Source of the DNA: Schaalia canis
GTDB taxonomy: Bacteria; Actinomycetota; Actinomycetes; Actinomycetales; Actinomycetaceae
Assembly: GCF_003858455.1 (NCBI RefSeq)
Contig: NZ_RQZF01000001.1
Location: 124,001 to 188,000 of the forward strand
Direction of reading: 5' to 3'
DNA length: 64,000 nt
Part shown: one piece after another, positions 1-8,541 of the stretch
How positions within the stretch are numbered: the stretch's first letter is position 1
How the letters are laid out: each line of letters opens with the position of its first letter
Notes under the pieces: generated by a model
The model's database searches: none
What the model saw: only the letters and a program-made list of their open reading frames with translations
What the model was told of the DNA's origin: nothing
Made by a program: the position numbers and the translations under genes

Positions 1-445
1 GGACGCGAGCAATATAAGTCTTGGGCACCTCGTACTTGGGGTGCATGAGACGATTAGCTAGCTCGCCATCATTGGTCAACAGAATCAGGCCCGAGGTGTC
101 AATATCCAAGCGCCCCACATGGTAAAGACGGTCGTGACGGTCGACAATCAAATCAGACAGGGTGGGGCGGCCTTCGGGATCGCTCATTGTCGATACAACG
201 CCGACCGGCTTATTGACAGCCAAGACAATGTGGCGTTGCTCGTCAAGGATAAGACGCTCACCATCAACATGGATCACCTGACGCTGCGGATCAACACGCA
301 GCCCCAGGGTGCGCACCACCTTGCCATCGACCTGGACGCGGCCGTCTTCAATGAGCTCTTCGGAGGCGCGACGTGATGCCACACCTGCTTGGGCCAGCAC
401 CTTCTGCAGGCGGATACCGTCGGGTACGTGGGGATCATTCCTCAC
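1..445 (-). CDS. rluB: RluB/RsuA-family 23S rRNA pseudouridine synthase (partial, 3' end off window)
   Basis: The minus-strand frame runs off the left edge, so about 148 N-terminal codons are visible. The translation has the S4 RNA-binding domain at about residues 8-55 (LQKVLAQAGVASRR) followed by the start of the catalytic domain with NKPVGVVST and the family motif GRLDIDTSGLILLTNDG, which carries the catalytic Asp. The family isomerises uridine to pseudouridine in 23S rRNA. I chose the GTG start at 445 because its GTGA overlaps the scpB stop by four bases, implying translational coupling. Being last in xerD-parA-scpA-scpB-rluB matches the order I remember from mycobacteria. RluB against RsuA/RluE cannot be settled from half a protein. 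Confidence 0.9.
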   Translation of the reverse strand, partial: MRNDPHVPDGIRLQKVLAQAGVASRRASEELIEDGRVQVDGKVVRTLGLRVDPQRQVIHVDGERLILDEQRHIVLAVNKPVGVVSTMSDPEGRPTLSDLIVDRHDRLYHVGRLDIDTSGLILLTNDGELANRLMHPKYEVPKTYIARV

Positions 446-1083
446 AGTGTTTCCTCCAAGTCGTCAAGCTCTTCTGCAGAGGGCAGATAGGGAGCCAGGG
501 GAACAAGATCATTTAGGGATTCAAAACCCATTCTCTCAAGGAATGTGTCGGTGGTGCCATAGAGCCTCGCTCCAGAGTCCGTCCACCCCACTTCTTCAAT
601 GAGACCTCTAGCAACAAGCGTACGCACCACAGCGTCAACATTCACCCCACGAATGTGCGAGATACGCGACCTTGAAACAGGTTGGCGGTAGGCAACAACA
701 GCTAAAGTCTCCAACGCTGCTTGAGAAAGTTTGGCCTGCGCAGTACCAACAATGAAGCGGCCAACAACATCTGCCCACGCTGGTGCTGAGTAAATACGCC
801 ATCCGCCCGCCGCGCGACGTAGCTCAAATCCACGAGGGCGAAGCTCGTGTTCTCCCCGATATTCGGCACTAAGGTACTCCAGAGCTTCATCAATAAGCTC
901 GCCCGAGACATCGAAAGTCGCGCCAAGTTCTCCGGCTGTGACAGGCCGGTCGACAACCATCAGGATCGCTTCGAGCGCAGGAAGAAGCGCCCGCACCTCG
1001 TCAGAGAGTCCGCCCACGCCAGTGCCATCCAAAAAAGAGACGTCAACCTGCTCTGAGAGTGGATAGGACATGGAGTCTGTCAT
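442..1083 (-). CDS. scpB: Segregation and condensation protein B
   Basis: A 213-residue ScpB, the winged-helix dimer that joins ScpA and SMC to form the bacterial condensin complex compacting and separating origins. Recognisable family segments are LEAILMVVDRPVTAGEL near residue 35 and LETLAVVAYRQPVSRSRI near residue 120, followed by IRGVNVDAVVRTLVARGLIEEVG of the second winged helix and the glycine/threonine-rich segment around TTDTFLERMG. The start overlaps the scpA stop by four bases (ATGA) and the stop overlaps the rluB start, so it is mid-operon. An internal ATG four codons in is an alternative start. No smc is in the window, as is usual because smc lies elsewhere. Confidence 0.95.
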   Translation of the reverse strand: MTDSMSYPLSEQVDVSFLDGTGVGGLSDEVRALLPALEAILMVVDRPVTAGELGATFDVSGELIDEALEYLSAEYRGEHELRPRGFELRRAAGGWRIYSAPAWADVVGRFIVGTAQAKLSQAALETLAVVAYRQPVSRSRISHIRGVNVDAVVRTLVARGLIEEVGWTDSGARLYGTTDTFLERMGFESLNDLVPLAPYLPSAEELDDLEETL

Positions 1084-1913
1084 TGTGGAGGATCCTCTCC
1101 GTTATATTCCTCAACGATGTAGTCTGACGCAACGGTATTTTGCCCAATCCACACAATGACGAGGTCATCCCGCGGCTGTTCCTGCTCGAATTCGATAGCA
1201 CGCTGTCGGTAGAGTTCGAGCAGGGCAAGGAAACGAGAGACAACAACAGCCCGCGTGCCCGCATCCTCCACAAGTTCACGAAAATGGGCGCTCCCAAGAC
1301 GCTCCAGTTTTCGGACCAGCACTTGAAGTTGTTCAGCCACAGGCACCACAGGATCGTGAAGATGCGTGACGGTGACCTCGGTTGGCGTCGCTGACAAAGC
1401 ATCAGCCGCAGCGCGAGCCAGATCCTCAGGAGTTGCTAACCACAAAAGCTCGGGCAGAAGCGCGGCAAAATGCGCCTCCATTGGCACCTCGCGGGCATAC
1501 AGGCCCGCGTGTGCCTCCAGACGTTCTTCGATGACGGTGGAGGCCTCTTTAAAGGCACGATATTGCAAGAGCCGAGAAAAAAGTAGGTCACGAGCCTCAA
1601 GGTCTTCTCGCGAACGTTCGTCCTCGCCGAGTTCGCGCGGCAGTAAATGCGCCGCTTTCATATCGAGCAAGGTTGCAGCAACAACGAGAAACTCGGTTGT
1701 ACGTGACAGATCAGGGAAAGCTCGCATATGAGCGATAAACTCATCCGTGACCTGCGCTAACGCGACCTGCGTAATATCCAGACGTTGACGGCTGATGAGT
1801 TGGAGAAGCAAATCGAAGGGCCCCTGGAATACCTCCAGGCTCACCTGAAACTCGTCAATGGCGGCCTGCGTAGGCGCAGCCATATCACGGAGGGTTTCAG
1901 GCGGCGTCACCAC
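1080..1913 (-). CDS. scpA: Segregation and condensation protein A
   Basis: A 277-residue ScpA kleisin that bridges SMC heads in the condensin complex. The diagnostic N-terminal SMC-neck-binding segment FQGPFDLLLQLISRQRLDIT lies near residue 29, followed by FLVVAATLLDMKAAHLLP near residue 75. The C-terminal winged helix (FLALLELYRQRAIEFEQ) contacts the SMC head. The GTG start at 1913 has AGG nine bases upstream and lies inside the 3' end of the ParA-like gene (17-base overlap). An internal ATG at codon 11 (1883) is an alternative without a clear ribosome binding site. It is coupled to scpB through ATGA. Confidence 0.95.
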   Translation of the reverse strand: MVTPPETLRDMAAPTQAAIDEFQVSLEVFQGPFDLLLQLISRQRLDITQVALAQVTDEFIAHMRAFPDLSRTTEFLVVAATLLDMKAAHLLPRELGEDERSREDLEARDLLFSRLLQYRAFKEASTVIEERLEAHAGLYAREVPMEAHFAALLPELLWLATPEDLARAAADALSATPTEVTVTHLHDPVVPVAEQLQVLVRKLERLGSAHFRELVEDAGTRAVVVSRFLALLELYRQRAIEFEQEQPRDDLVIVWIGQNTVASDYIVEEYNGEDPPQ

Positions 1914-2760
1914 GAGCGATTACCTCACGCGCCAGGCGCCGGTAGGCCTTAGCACCTGCGTGGTTGGGAGCGTAGGACGTGATCGGTTCTGTTGCGACAG
2001 AGGCGTCCGGGAACTTAACCGTTCGCCCGATGCGTGTCGTGTAGACAAGGTCGCCAAACACCTCATCGAGACGATCAAGAACTTCACGTGAATGTAACGT
2101 GCGGCTGTCGACCATTGTGGCAACAATGCCATCAATCTTCAGACGGGGGTTAATACGATCACGGATCGTTTCAATCGTATCGACAAGTAGAGCCACACCA
2201 CGTAAGGCAAAGAACTCAGCCTCCATCGGGACGATTACCCCATGAGCGGCTGTAAGGGCATTGACAGTCAGTAAACCTAGGGAGGGCTGGCAGTCAATGA
2301 GGATGATGTCGTAATCATCGCTCACCTGACGCAAAGCGCGATCAAGGGCTGACTCGCGTGCAACCTCGTTGACAAGCTGAACTTCGGCGGCAGAAAGGTC
2401 AATATTGGCGGGAATAATGTCGAGGTTGTCCACCGATGTGGAGATAATGGCGTCGCGCGTTGAGGTGCGTGCCTGAATAAGGAGGTTATAGACGGTTAAG
2501 TCGAGCTCAAGGGAATTGATACCCAGTCCGGCCGAAGCTGCACCTTGAGGGTCAAAATCGACGATAAGAACGCGACGACCATACTCAGCAAGCGCAGCCC
2601 CAAGATTGATCGTTGTCGTTGTCTTACCGACTCCGCCTTTTTGGTTACACATCGCGATCACGCGGGCGGGTCCGTGGCCTGCAAGCGGGGTAGGAATGGG
2701 GAAATCCTCGGCGTCGAGGCCGAGTTCGCCAGTCAAAGTCGGTTGAGCGTCGTGATTCAC
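1897..2760 (-). CDS. ParA/Soj-family ATPase of the scpAB operon
   Basis: A 287-residue ParA-family P-loop ATPase. The deviant Walker A KGGVGKTT lies near residues 40-47, followed by FDPQGAASAGLG (switch I) and a Walker B in DDYDIILIDCQPSLGLLTVNAL. A 30-residue N-terminal extension precedes the ATPase domain, longer than chromosomal Soj. No parB follows. Instead the gene lies directly before scpA, an arrangement also known in mycobacteria (Rv1708-scpA-scpB), suggesting a segregation role linked to condensin rather than plasmid partition. The GTG start at 2760 overlaps the xerD stop by four bases. The true origin-proximal parAB pair should be elsewhere. Confidence 0.9.
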   Translation of the reverse strand: MNHDAQPTLTGELGLDAEDFPIPTPLAGHGPARVIAMCNQKGGVGKTTTTINLGAALAEYGRRVLIVDFDPQGAASAGLGINSLELDLTVYNLLIQARTSTRDAIISTSVDNLDIIPANIDLSAAEVQLVNEVARESALDRALRQVSDDYDIILIDCQPSLGLLTVNALTAAHGVIVPMEAEFFALRGVALLVDTIETIRDRINPRLKIDGIVATMVDSRTLHSREVLDRLDEVFGDLVYTTRIGRTVKFPDASVATEPITSYAPNHAGAKAYRRLAREVIARGDAA

Positions 2761-3758
2761 GTCTCTAAGCCTAGTGCATGGTCCTGTGAAAACGCCGTAT
2801 CCATCGCGCGTGGATGGGCCATTCGGTGCACCTCGCGTAAGGTCTGTGCTGTCACCTTCGTGTAAATCTGCGTCGTTTGCACCGAGGCATGGCCAAGGAG
2901 CTCTTGTACATCTCGCACATTGGCACCCCCCTCAAGCAAGTGAGTCGCGAAAGAGTGACGCAGGGTGTGAGGAGAGACGTGCTCCTCAATACCAGCAGCT
3001 TTGGCGTAGAGGCCAATAGCTTCCCACGCTGATTGGCGTGAGAGAGGTGCTCCTCGTTTATTCAGAAAAACCGTCACCGCACCCCCACCTCGGGAAGCAA
3101 GAATGGGGCGCGAGCGCACAAGATAAGCGCCCAAAGCCTCCCTCGCGTAAGAGCCAATAGGCACGAGGCGCTCCTTTCGCCCCTTACCAAAGAGGCGCAC
3201 AACAGGAAGCTCAGCATCGAGATCAATGTCATCCATGGCAAGCTCAATTGCTTCACTAATACGCGCTCCCGTCGCATAAAGGATCTCGATAAGGGCAGCG
3301 TCTCGGATACTCACAGGGTCATCTGAGGCGTGGGCAGCAGCCAAGAGGGCACTCACCTGATTGATGGTCAAAGCTTTTGGTAGACGGAGGGCCTGCTTAG
3401 GGATCACGAGCTGAGCGGAGGGATCCACTGCCGTCAATCCTTCGCGCAGACAGAAACGATGAAAGCTCCGAATAGACGATGCTGCCCGTGCAACAGAGGA
3501 AGCTGCGGCAGGACGGCCGGTTAAAGCACCGGAACGTAAGGCAGCAAGATGAGCTTCAATGATCTCAGCGGATATGTCATCAAAATTCTCTATCCCCTGT
3601 GCTTCGAGGTCCTCACAGTAGCGATCAATATCGCGTTGATAATTCGACACCGTATGGACGGATGCCCCTCTTTCGCTTCTGAGGTGATCACACCACTCGC
3701 GGGCAGCATCAGAGAACACAGGCATAGAGGTAATAGTAACTGCACAGATGTTCACCAC
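2757..3758 (-). CDS. xerD: Site-specific tyrosine recombinase XerD
   Basis: A 333-residue tyrosine recombinase that resolves chromosome dimers at dif with XerC. An N-terminal SAM-like core-binding domain spans about residues 14-110. All catalytic residues are visible: Arg156 in ATGARISE, Lys182 in GKGRKERLVP, His254 and Arg257 in HTLRHSF, His280 in LLGHASVQTTQIY, and nucleophile Tyr289. The GTG at 3758 has AGGA seven bases upstream; an internal ATG at 3725 (MPVFSDAA) is the alternative and would better fit the usual length of about 300. It is the first gene of the xerD-rluB operon, divergent from tkt. XerD rather than XerC is chosen by context. Confidence 0.92.
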   Translation of the reverse strand: MVNICAVTITSMPVFSDAAREWCDHLRSERGASVHTVSNYQRDIDRYCEDLEAQGIENFDDISAEIIEAHLAALRSGALTGRPAAASSVARAASSIRSFHRFCLREGLTAVDPSAQLVIPKQALRLPKALTINQVSALLAAAHASDDPVSIRDAALIEILYATGARISEAIELAMDDIDLDAELPVVRLFGKGRKERLVPIGSYAREALGAYLVRSRPILASRGGGAVTVFLNKRGAPLSRQSAWEAIGLYAKAAGIEEHVSPHTLRHSFATHLLEGGANVRDVQELLGHASVQTTQIYTKVTAQTLREVHRMAHPRAMDTAFSQDHALGLET

Positions 3759-3857
3759 GCTGAGTTCCTGGGACCTTTGCGTTCAAGAAAATGTGGGGAC
3801 CCCGGTAGACTTCACTATGGAAACCGATACGCCCCATTGGCGGGGCCCGAGCGGCTT

Positions 3858-3862
3858 GGAGG
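3858..3862 (+). promoter_or_regulatory. Ribosome binding site that sets the tkt start
   Basis: A perfect GGAGG lies five bases before a GTG at 3868. The open frame continues upstream to an ATG at 3748 and another at 3817, but neither has a comparable site, and the extra residues do not resemble transketolase. A weak promoter guess (TTCAAG, 18 bases, TAGACT ending near 3809) would start the transcript close to 3816, consistent with the downstream start. Confidence 0.75.
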
Positions 3863-3867
3863 CCGAA

Positions 3868-5949
3868 GTGACACTTAAGTGGGATCAGCTCGACGATCGT
3901 GCAGTCACCACTGCAAAAATTCTTTCCGCAGACGCTGTCGAAAAAGTGGGCTCGGGCCACCCCGGTGCAGCTATTTCCCTGGCACCTGCGGCATACCTTC
4001 TCTACCAGCGCCACATGCACATCGATCCCGCCGATGACCGCTGGCTCGGTCGCGACCGTTTCGTCCTATCCGCAGGGCACTCATCCCTCACCCAGTACAT
4101 TCAGCTCTACATGGGCGGTCTGGGTCTGGAACTGTCCGACATTGAGTCTCTTCGTACCTTTGGTGCACTGACCCCCGCTCACCCCGAGTACGGTCACACC
4201 AAGCATGTCGAGATCACCACCGGACCTCTGGGAACCGGCATTGCGGCAGCAGTGGGCTTTGCCATGTCGGCACGCCGCACGCACGGCATGTTCGACCCCG
4301 AAACTCCCCTGGGTGAGTCCATCTTCGACCACCACGTCTACGCCATTGCAGGCGATGGCTGCCTTCAAGAAGGTGTCGCATCCGAAGCTGCATCCTTGGC
4401 AGGTACTCAAAAGCTGGGCAACCTCACGCTCATTTATGACGACAACCACATCTCCATTGAGGATGACACTTCCATCGCTTTCGATGAAGACGTCCTTGCA
4501 CGCTTTGAGGCCTACGGTTGGCATGTGCAGCGCGTGCAGTGGCTAGCTGACAACGGTGACTACACCGAAGACGTCGCCGCACTTGATGCCGCCATTAAGA
4601 CCGCTCGTGAAGAGACTGAACGTCCCTCAATCATTGCCCTGCGCACCATCATTGGCTGGCCGACCCCCGGCAAACAAGACACCGGCGGCATCCACGGTTC
4701 CAAGCTCGGTAGTGACGCTTTACGCGGCTTGAAGGAAGCCCTCGGTGCCGACCCCGACGCCATGTTCGATGTCGACGTAGAAGCCGTTGAGGCTGCGCGC
4801 GCAAACATGGCCGAACGCGGCCGCACCTTCCGTGCTGAGTGGGATGAGCGCTACAACGCATGGCGTGCGGCGAATCCTGAACGTGCTGAACTCCTCGATC
4901 GCGTGCTTGAGCACCGTCTGCCCGAAGGATGGGAAGAATCCCTGCCCACCTTCGAAGAAGGCACGTCTATCGCTACCCGCGCAGCATCAGGCCAGGTTCT
5001 CAATGCCATCGCGGACGTACTTCCTGAACTGTGGGGTGGCTCAGCCGACCTCGCAGGCTCCAACAACACCTTCATGAAGGGCCACCCCTCCTTCATCCCC
5101 GAGGAGAAGTCATCGAAGGCATTCCAAGGCAATGCTTTCGGACGCAACCTGCACTTCGGCGTCCGTGAGTTCGCGATGGGTGCCACCATGAACGGCATTG
5201 CGGCTGACGGTTTGACCCGCGTCTACGGCGGTACCTTCTTCGTATTCTCTGATTTCATGCGAGGTGCCGTCCGCCTGGCAGCACTCATGGATCTACCCGT
5301 CACCTACGTGTGGACTCACGACTCTATTGGTGTTGGCGAAGACGGCCCGACACACCAGCCGGTCGAACACCTTGCCTCCTACCGCGCGATTCCCAACCTT
5401 GCTGTCGTTCGCCCGGCGGATGCTGCTGAGACTGCTCAGGCATGGAAGGCAATCCTTGAACAGCGTCACCCGGCAGCACTGGTTCTGTCCCGCCAGAATC
5501 TTCCCAACCCGGTGCGCGGTGAAGGTGCTTTCGCCTCAGCTACGAACGTTGCCAAGGGCGCCTACGTCCTTTCGGACTGTGAGGGAACTCCCGATGTAAT
5601 TCTTCTGGCATCAGGTTCTGAAGTGCAGATCGCCGTGGAGGCACAAAAGACTCTTACAGAGGAAGGCATTGCTGCACGAGTGGTGTCCGTGCCCTGCATG
5701 GAATGGTTCGACGAACAGAGCGCTGAATACCGCGAATCCGTGCTTCCTGCGGCTGTCCGCGCCCGCGTGAGCGTCGAGGCCGGCATTGCTCTGTCATGGC
5801 ATCGCCTTGTCGGTGACGCAGGCCGTTGTGTCTCTATTGAATCCTTCGGCGCCCCCGGCGCTGCCGATGAGCTCTTCGCTCATTTCGGTATCGACACGGC
5901 TCATGTTGTTGCCGCTGCGAAGGAATCTCTTGAGGCTGCACGAGTCTGA
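3868..5949 (+). CDS. tkt: Transketolase
   Basis: A 693-residue thiamine-diphosphate transketolase of the non-oxidative pentose phosphate pathway, moving two-carbon units between ketose and aldose phosphates. The N-terminus (LDDRAVTTAKILSADAV, then GSGHPGAAISLAPAAYLL) is typical. The TPP/Mg motif begins at GDGCLQEG and ends near DDNHISIED. The substrate-phosphate segment GGSADLAGSNNT and the GEDGPTHQPVEH loop of the pyrimidine-binding domain follow, and the C-terminal domain is complete. The GTG start is set by the GGAGG noted separately. In many actinobacteria tal, zwf, opcA and pgl follow; here tal is absent and a strong hairpin separates tkt from zwf. Confidence 0.96.
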   Translation: MTLKWDQLDDRAVTTAKILSADAVEKVGSGHPGAAISLAPAAYLLYQRHMHIDPADDRWLGRDRFVLSAGHSSLTQYIQLYMGGLGLELSDIESLRTFGALTPAHPEYGHTKHVEITTGPLGTGIAAAVGFAMSARRTHGMFDPETPLGESIFDHHVYAIAGDGCLQEGVASEAASLAGTQKLGNLTLIYDDNHISIEDDTSIAFDEDVLARFEAYGWHVQRVQWLADNGDYTEDVAALDAAIKTAREETERPSIIALRTIIGWPTPGKQDTGGIHGSKLGSDALRGLKEALGADPDAMFDVDVEAVEAARANMAERGRTFRAEWDERYNAWRAANPERAELLDRVLEHRLPEGWEESLPTFEEGTSIATRAASGQVLNAIADVLPELWGGSADLAGSNNTFMKGHPSFIPEEKSSKAFQGNAFGRNLHFGVREFAMGATMNGIAADGLTRVYGGTFFVFSDFMRGAVRLAALMDLPVTYVWTHDSIGVGEDGPTHQPVEHLASYRAIPNLAVVRPADAAETAQAWKAILEQRHPAALVLSRQNLPNPVRGEGAFASATNVAKGAYVLSDCEGTPDVILLASGSEVQIAVEAQKTLTEEGIAARVVSVPCMEWFDEQSAEYRESVLPAAVRARVSVEAGIALSWHRLVGDAGRCVSIESFGAPGAADELFAHFGIDTAHVVAAAKESLEAARV

Positions 5950-5969
5950 ATCCGGCGTAGACTAAGCCT

Positions 5970-6004
5970 GCGGGGGCTGATGGGCAGATCCCATCAGCCC
6001 CCGC
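5970..6004 (+). terminator. Hairpin between tkt and zwf
   Basis: A perfect 15-bp inverted repeat (GCGGGGGCTGATGGG and its complement) with a five-base loop lies 20 bases after the tkt stop. No U-tract follows, so it may terminate incompletely or mark a processing site, leaving partial read-through into zwf 37 bases later. Confidence 0.7.
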
Positions 6005-6040
6005 GGTGCGTTTAATTGTCCATTACCTGAAAGGACCGCT

Positions 6041-7567
6041 GTGGAACGCCCACTTCTGCGTTTGCACGACGAGGATGACCGCCGTCTCCCTCGTATTGCC
6101 CCACCCTGTTCCCTGGTCATTTTCGGCATCACGGGTGATCTTGCCCGTAAGAAACTACTGCCGGCCATCTATGACCTCGTTAATCGCGGCCTCCTCAACC
6201 CAGCATTCGCTCTGACTGGCTTTGCGCGACGCGATTGGGATAACGGCGACTTTGAAGACTTCGTTCGTCAAGCCATCGAAAAACACGCTCGTACAGAGTT
6301 CAATGAGCGCACCTGGCGACAGCTTGCCGACGGACTACGCTTTGTGTCCGGCTCTTTCGACGATCCAGAAGGCTACCGCCGACTGGCCGAAACGGTCGCT
6401 GAGCTTGACCGCTCACGAGGCACCGGCGGTAACCACGCCTTCTACCTGTCGATTCCTCCAGCCTACTTCCCAGTTGTCTGCGAACGGCTTGCTGAATCTG
6501 GCCTTAACGCACGCCAAGGTAAGGAATGGCGTCGCGTCATCATCGAAAAGCCTTTTGGCCACGATCTTGAATCAGCGCAGGAACTTTCTGAAGTTGTTGG
6601 TCGCGTCTTCGATGAGTCGGATGTCTTCCGCATCGATCACTACCTCGGCAAAGAAACAGTGCAGAACCTGTTCGCTATGCGCTTCGCGAACGCTATGTTC
6701 GAACCGCTGTGGAACGCGAACTACGTCGATCATGTTCAGATCACCATGGCTGAAGAAATCGGTATCGGCACCCGCGCAGGCTACTACGACGGTATCGGCG
6801 CAGCCCGCGATATTATCCAAAACCACCTGCTGCAGCTCCTGGCGTTGACTGCCATGGAGGAGCCGGTTCGTCTTACCCAAAGCGAATTACGGGCGGAGAA
6901 AGAAAAAGTCTTGTCTGCCGTTCGCCTACCCGAGGATCTCAGTACCTCAACAGCCCGCGGGCAGTACGCCGCCGGCTGGCAGGGCGGGATGGAAGTGAAG
7001 GGTTTCCTTGACGAAGATGGCATTGACGAACATTCCCACACTGAAACCTTCGCCGCTATTAAGGTCTTCGTCGATACGCGGCGCTGGGCTGGGGTGCCTT
7101 TCTACCTACGCTCCGGTAAGCGTTTAGGCAAGCGTGTGACTGAAATTGCGATTGTCTTTAAGAAGTCTCCACACACGCCTTTTGAGAATTCCGATGCTGG
7201 CGAGGCCGGGCAGAACGTTCTCGTGGTGCGGGTTCAGCCTGACGAAGGTATGACCCTGCGCTTTGGGGCGAAGGTACCGGGTACTCAGATGCAGGTTCGT
7301 GACGTGACTATGGACTTCGGCTACGGACATGCCTTCACTGAAGACTCCCCCGAAGCCTACGAGCGCCTCATCCTTGACGCCTTGGTCGGTTCTGCACCGC
7401 TATTCCCCCATCAGAGGGAAGTTGAGTTGTCGTGGAAGATCCTCGACCCCGTACTCAACTACTGGCAAAGCGCAAGTGCCCCCGAACAGTACAACCCAGG
7501 ATCCTGGGGTCCTGAATCCGCTCACGAAATGATGGCCCGCGATGGCCGCGCCTGGAGGAACCCGTGA
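6041..7567 (+). CDS. zwf: Glucose-6-phosphate 1-dehydrogenase
   Basis: A 508-residue G6PD that oxidises glucose 6-phosphate to 6-phosphogluconolactone, the entry step of the oxidative pentose phosphate pathway. The nucleotide-binding motif FGITGDLARKKLLPA covers residues 28-42. The catalytic signature RIDHYLGKETVQN includes Asp199, His200 and Lys204. The substrate-phosphate segment KPFGHDLESA lies near residue 180. The GTG start at 6041 has GAAAGGA a few bases upstream. Its TGA overlaps the opcA GTG by four bases, coupling enzyme and assembly factor. Length is normal for the family. Confidence 0.96.
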   Translation: MERPLLRLHDEDDRRLPRIAPPCSLVIFGITGDLARKKLLPAIYDLVNRGLLNPAFALTGFARRDWDNGDFEDFVRQAIEKHARTEFNERTWRQLADGLRFVSGSFDDPEGYRRLAETVAELDRSRGTGGNHAFYLSIPPAYFPVVCERLAESGLNARQGKEWRRVIIEKPFGHDLESAQELSEVVGRVFDESDVFRIDHYLGKETVQNLFAMRFANAMFEPLWNANYVDHVQITMAEEIGIGTRAGYYDGIGAARDIIQNHLLQLLALTAMEEPVRLTQSELRAEKEKVLSAVRLPEDLSTSTARGQYAAGWQGGMEVKGFLDEDGIDEHSHTETFAAIKVFVDTRRWAGVPFYLRSGKRLGKRVTEIAIVFKKSPHTPFENSDAGEAGQNVLVVRVQPDEGMTLRFGAKVPGTQMQVRDVTMDFGYGHAFTEDSPEAYERLILDALVGSAPLFPHQREVELSWKILDPVLNYWQSASAPEQYNPGSWGPESAHEMMARDGRAWRNP

Positions 7568-8541
7568 TTATTACCCTGAAAGACACCACTTCCTCTGAGA
7601 TTGCCTCCCGAATCATCGCTCTGCGAGAAGAGGGCGGCTCAGCGACGCTCGCCCGCGTTCTCACGCTCATTGTCGTGGTTTCTGACGCACTTGATGTGGA
7701 ACGCGCCATCGAGATTTCAGATGCGGCTTCCCGCGAACACCCCTGTCGAGTTATTGTCGTCGTGGACTCGGGAAGCACCGATGGTCCTGCGCGTTTCAAC
7801 GCACAGATTCGTGTCGGTGACTCAGCGGGAGCCTCTGATGTTGTCGTGCTGGAACCTCGAGGGGCTGCAGCAACAGATCTGGCCTCACTCGTTGCGCCCT
7901 TGCTTTTGCCTGATACGCCGGTCGTCACCTACTGGCCTGACACTCCCCCATCAAGCCCCAGCAACCATCCGCTTGGGAGTTTGGCCGTTCGTCGTATTAC
8001 CGATAGCCGTTCTGCAGAATGTCCGATGGACGCTATCCGTGCTCTCGGAGACGTCTACGCGCCTGGCGACACAGATCTGGCATGGTCAGGAGTCACACTG
8101 TGGCGTGCTCTTCTTGCCACCATTGTTGAGGACTTTGACATGGTTCCCGAACGCATTCGCGTGACGGGGCATGCCACCCATCCGTCATCCTTCCTCATTG
8201 CTGCCTGGCTGAACTATAAGCTCGGTATTCCGACGGCACATGAGGTCGATCCTGATGCGCAGACCATTACCGGCGTTCATTTTGAGTTCAGTGACGGACG
8301 CGAGGTCGCACTCACCCGCCGTGCGGGCTCATCAGTGGCGCATCTTCAACGCAGCGGCTTTGATACAGCCTTCGTGAACCTGCCACGTCGTGCTGTTCAG
8401 GACTGCCTCATGGAGGAACTGCGCCGCCTCGACCCGGATATCTTCTACGGCAGTATTCTTGCAGCCTTGGATCAGATTCCATTGGTGCCAGCAGACACCG
8501 TGAAGCAGGACGCTACGGCGCAGGAAGGATTCGGGCAGTGA
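7564..8541 (+). CDS. opcA: Glucose-6-phosphate dehydrogenase assembly protein OpcA
   Basis: A 325-residue OpcA, which promotes assembly or allosteric activation of G6PD in cyanobacteria and actinobacteria. Typical segments are the N-terminal VLTLIVVVSD, an arginine-centred HPCRVIVVVDSG, LLLPDTPVVTYWPD, and AWSGVTLWRALLATI around residue 180. It has no known catalytic motif. The GTG start overlaps the zwf stop (GTGA) and the stop overlaps the pgl start, giving a tightly coupled zwf-opcA-pgl unit. Assignment rests on both sequence pattern and position. Confidence 0.92.
   Translation: MIITLKDTTSSEIASRIIALREEGGSATLARVLTLIVVVSDALDVERAIEISDAASREHPCRVIVVVDSGSTDGPARFNAQIRVGDSAGASDVVVLEPRGAAATDLASLVAPLLLPDTPVVTYWPDTPPSSPSNHPLGSLAVRRITDSRSAECPMDAIRALGDVYAPGDTDLAWSGVTLWRALLATIVEDFDMVPERIRVTGHATHPSSFLIAAWLNYKLGIPTAHEVDPDAQTITGVHFEFSDGREVALTRRAGSSVAHLQRSGFDTAFVNLPRRAVQDCLMEELRRLDPDIFYGSILAALDQIPLVPADTVKQDATAQEGFGQ

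Noticed and set aside
1897-2760. Plasmid partition system
   Set aside because: ParA-like gene lacks a parB partner and sits in the conserved scpAB operon.
2757-3758. Integrase of a mobile element
   Set aside because: Neighbourhood and motifs match chromosomal XerD; no att sites, phage or conjugation genes are present.
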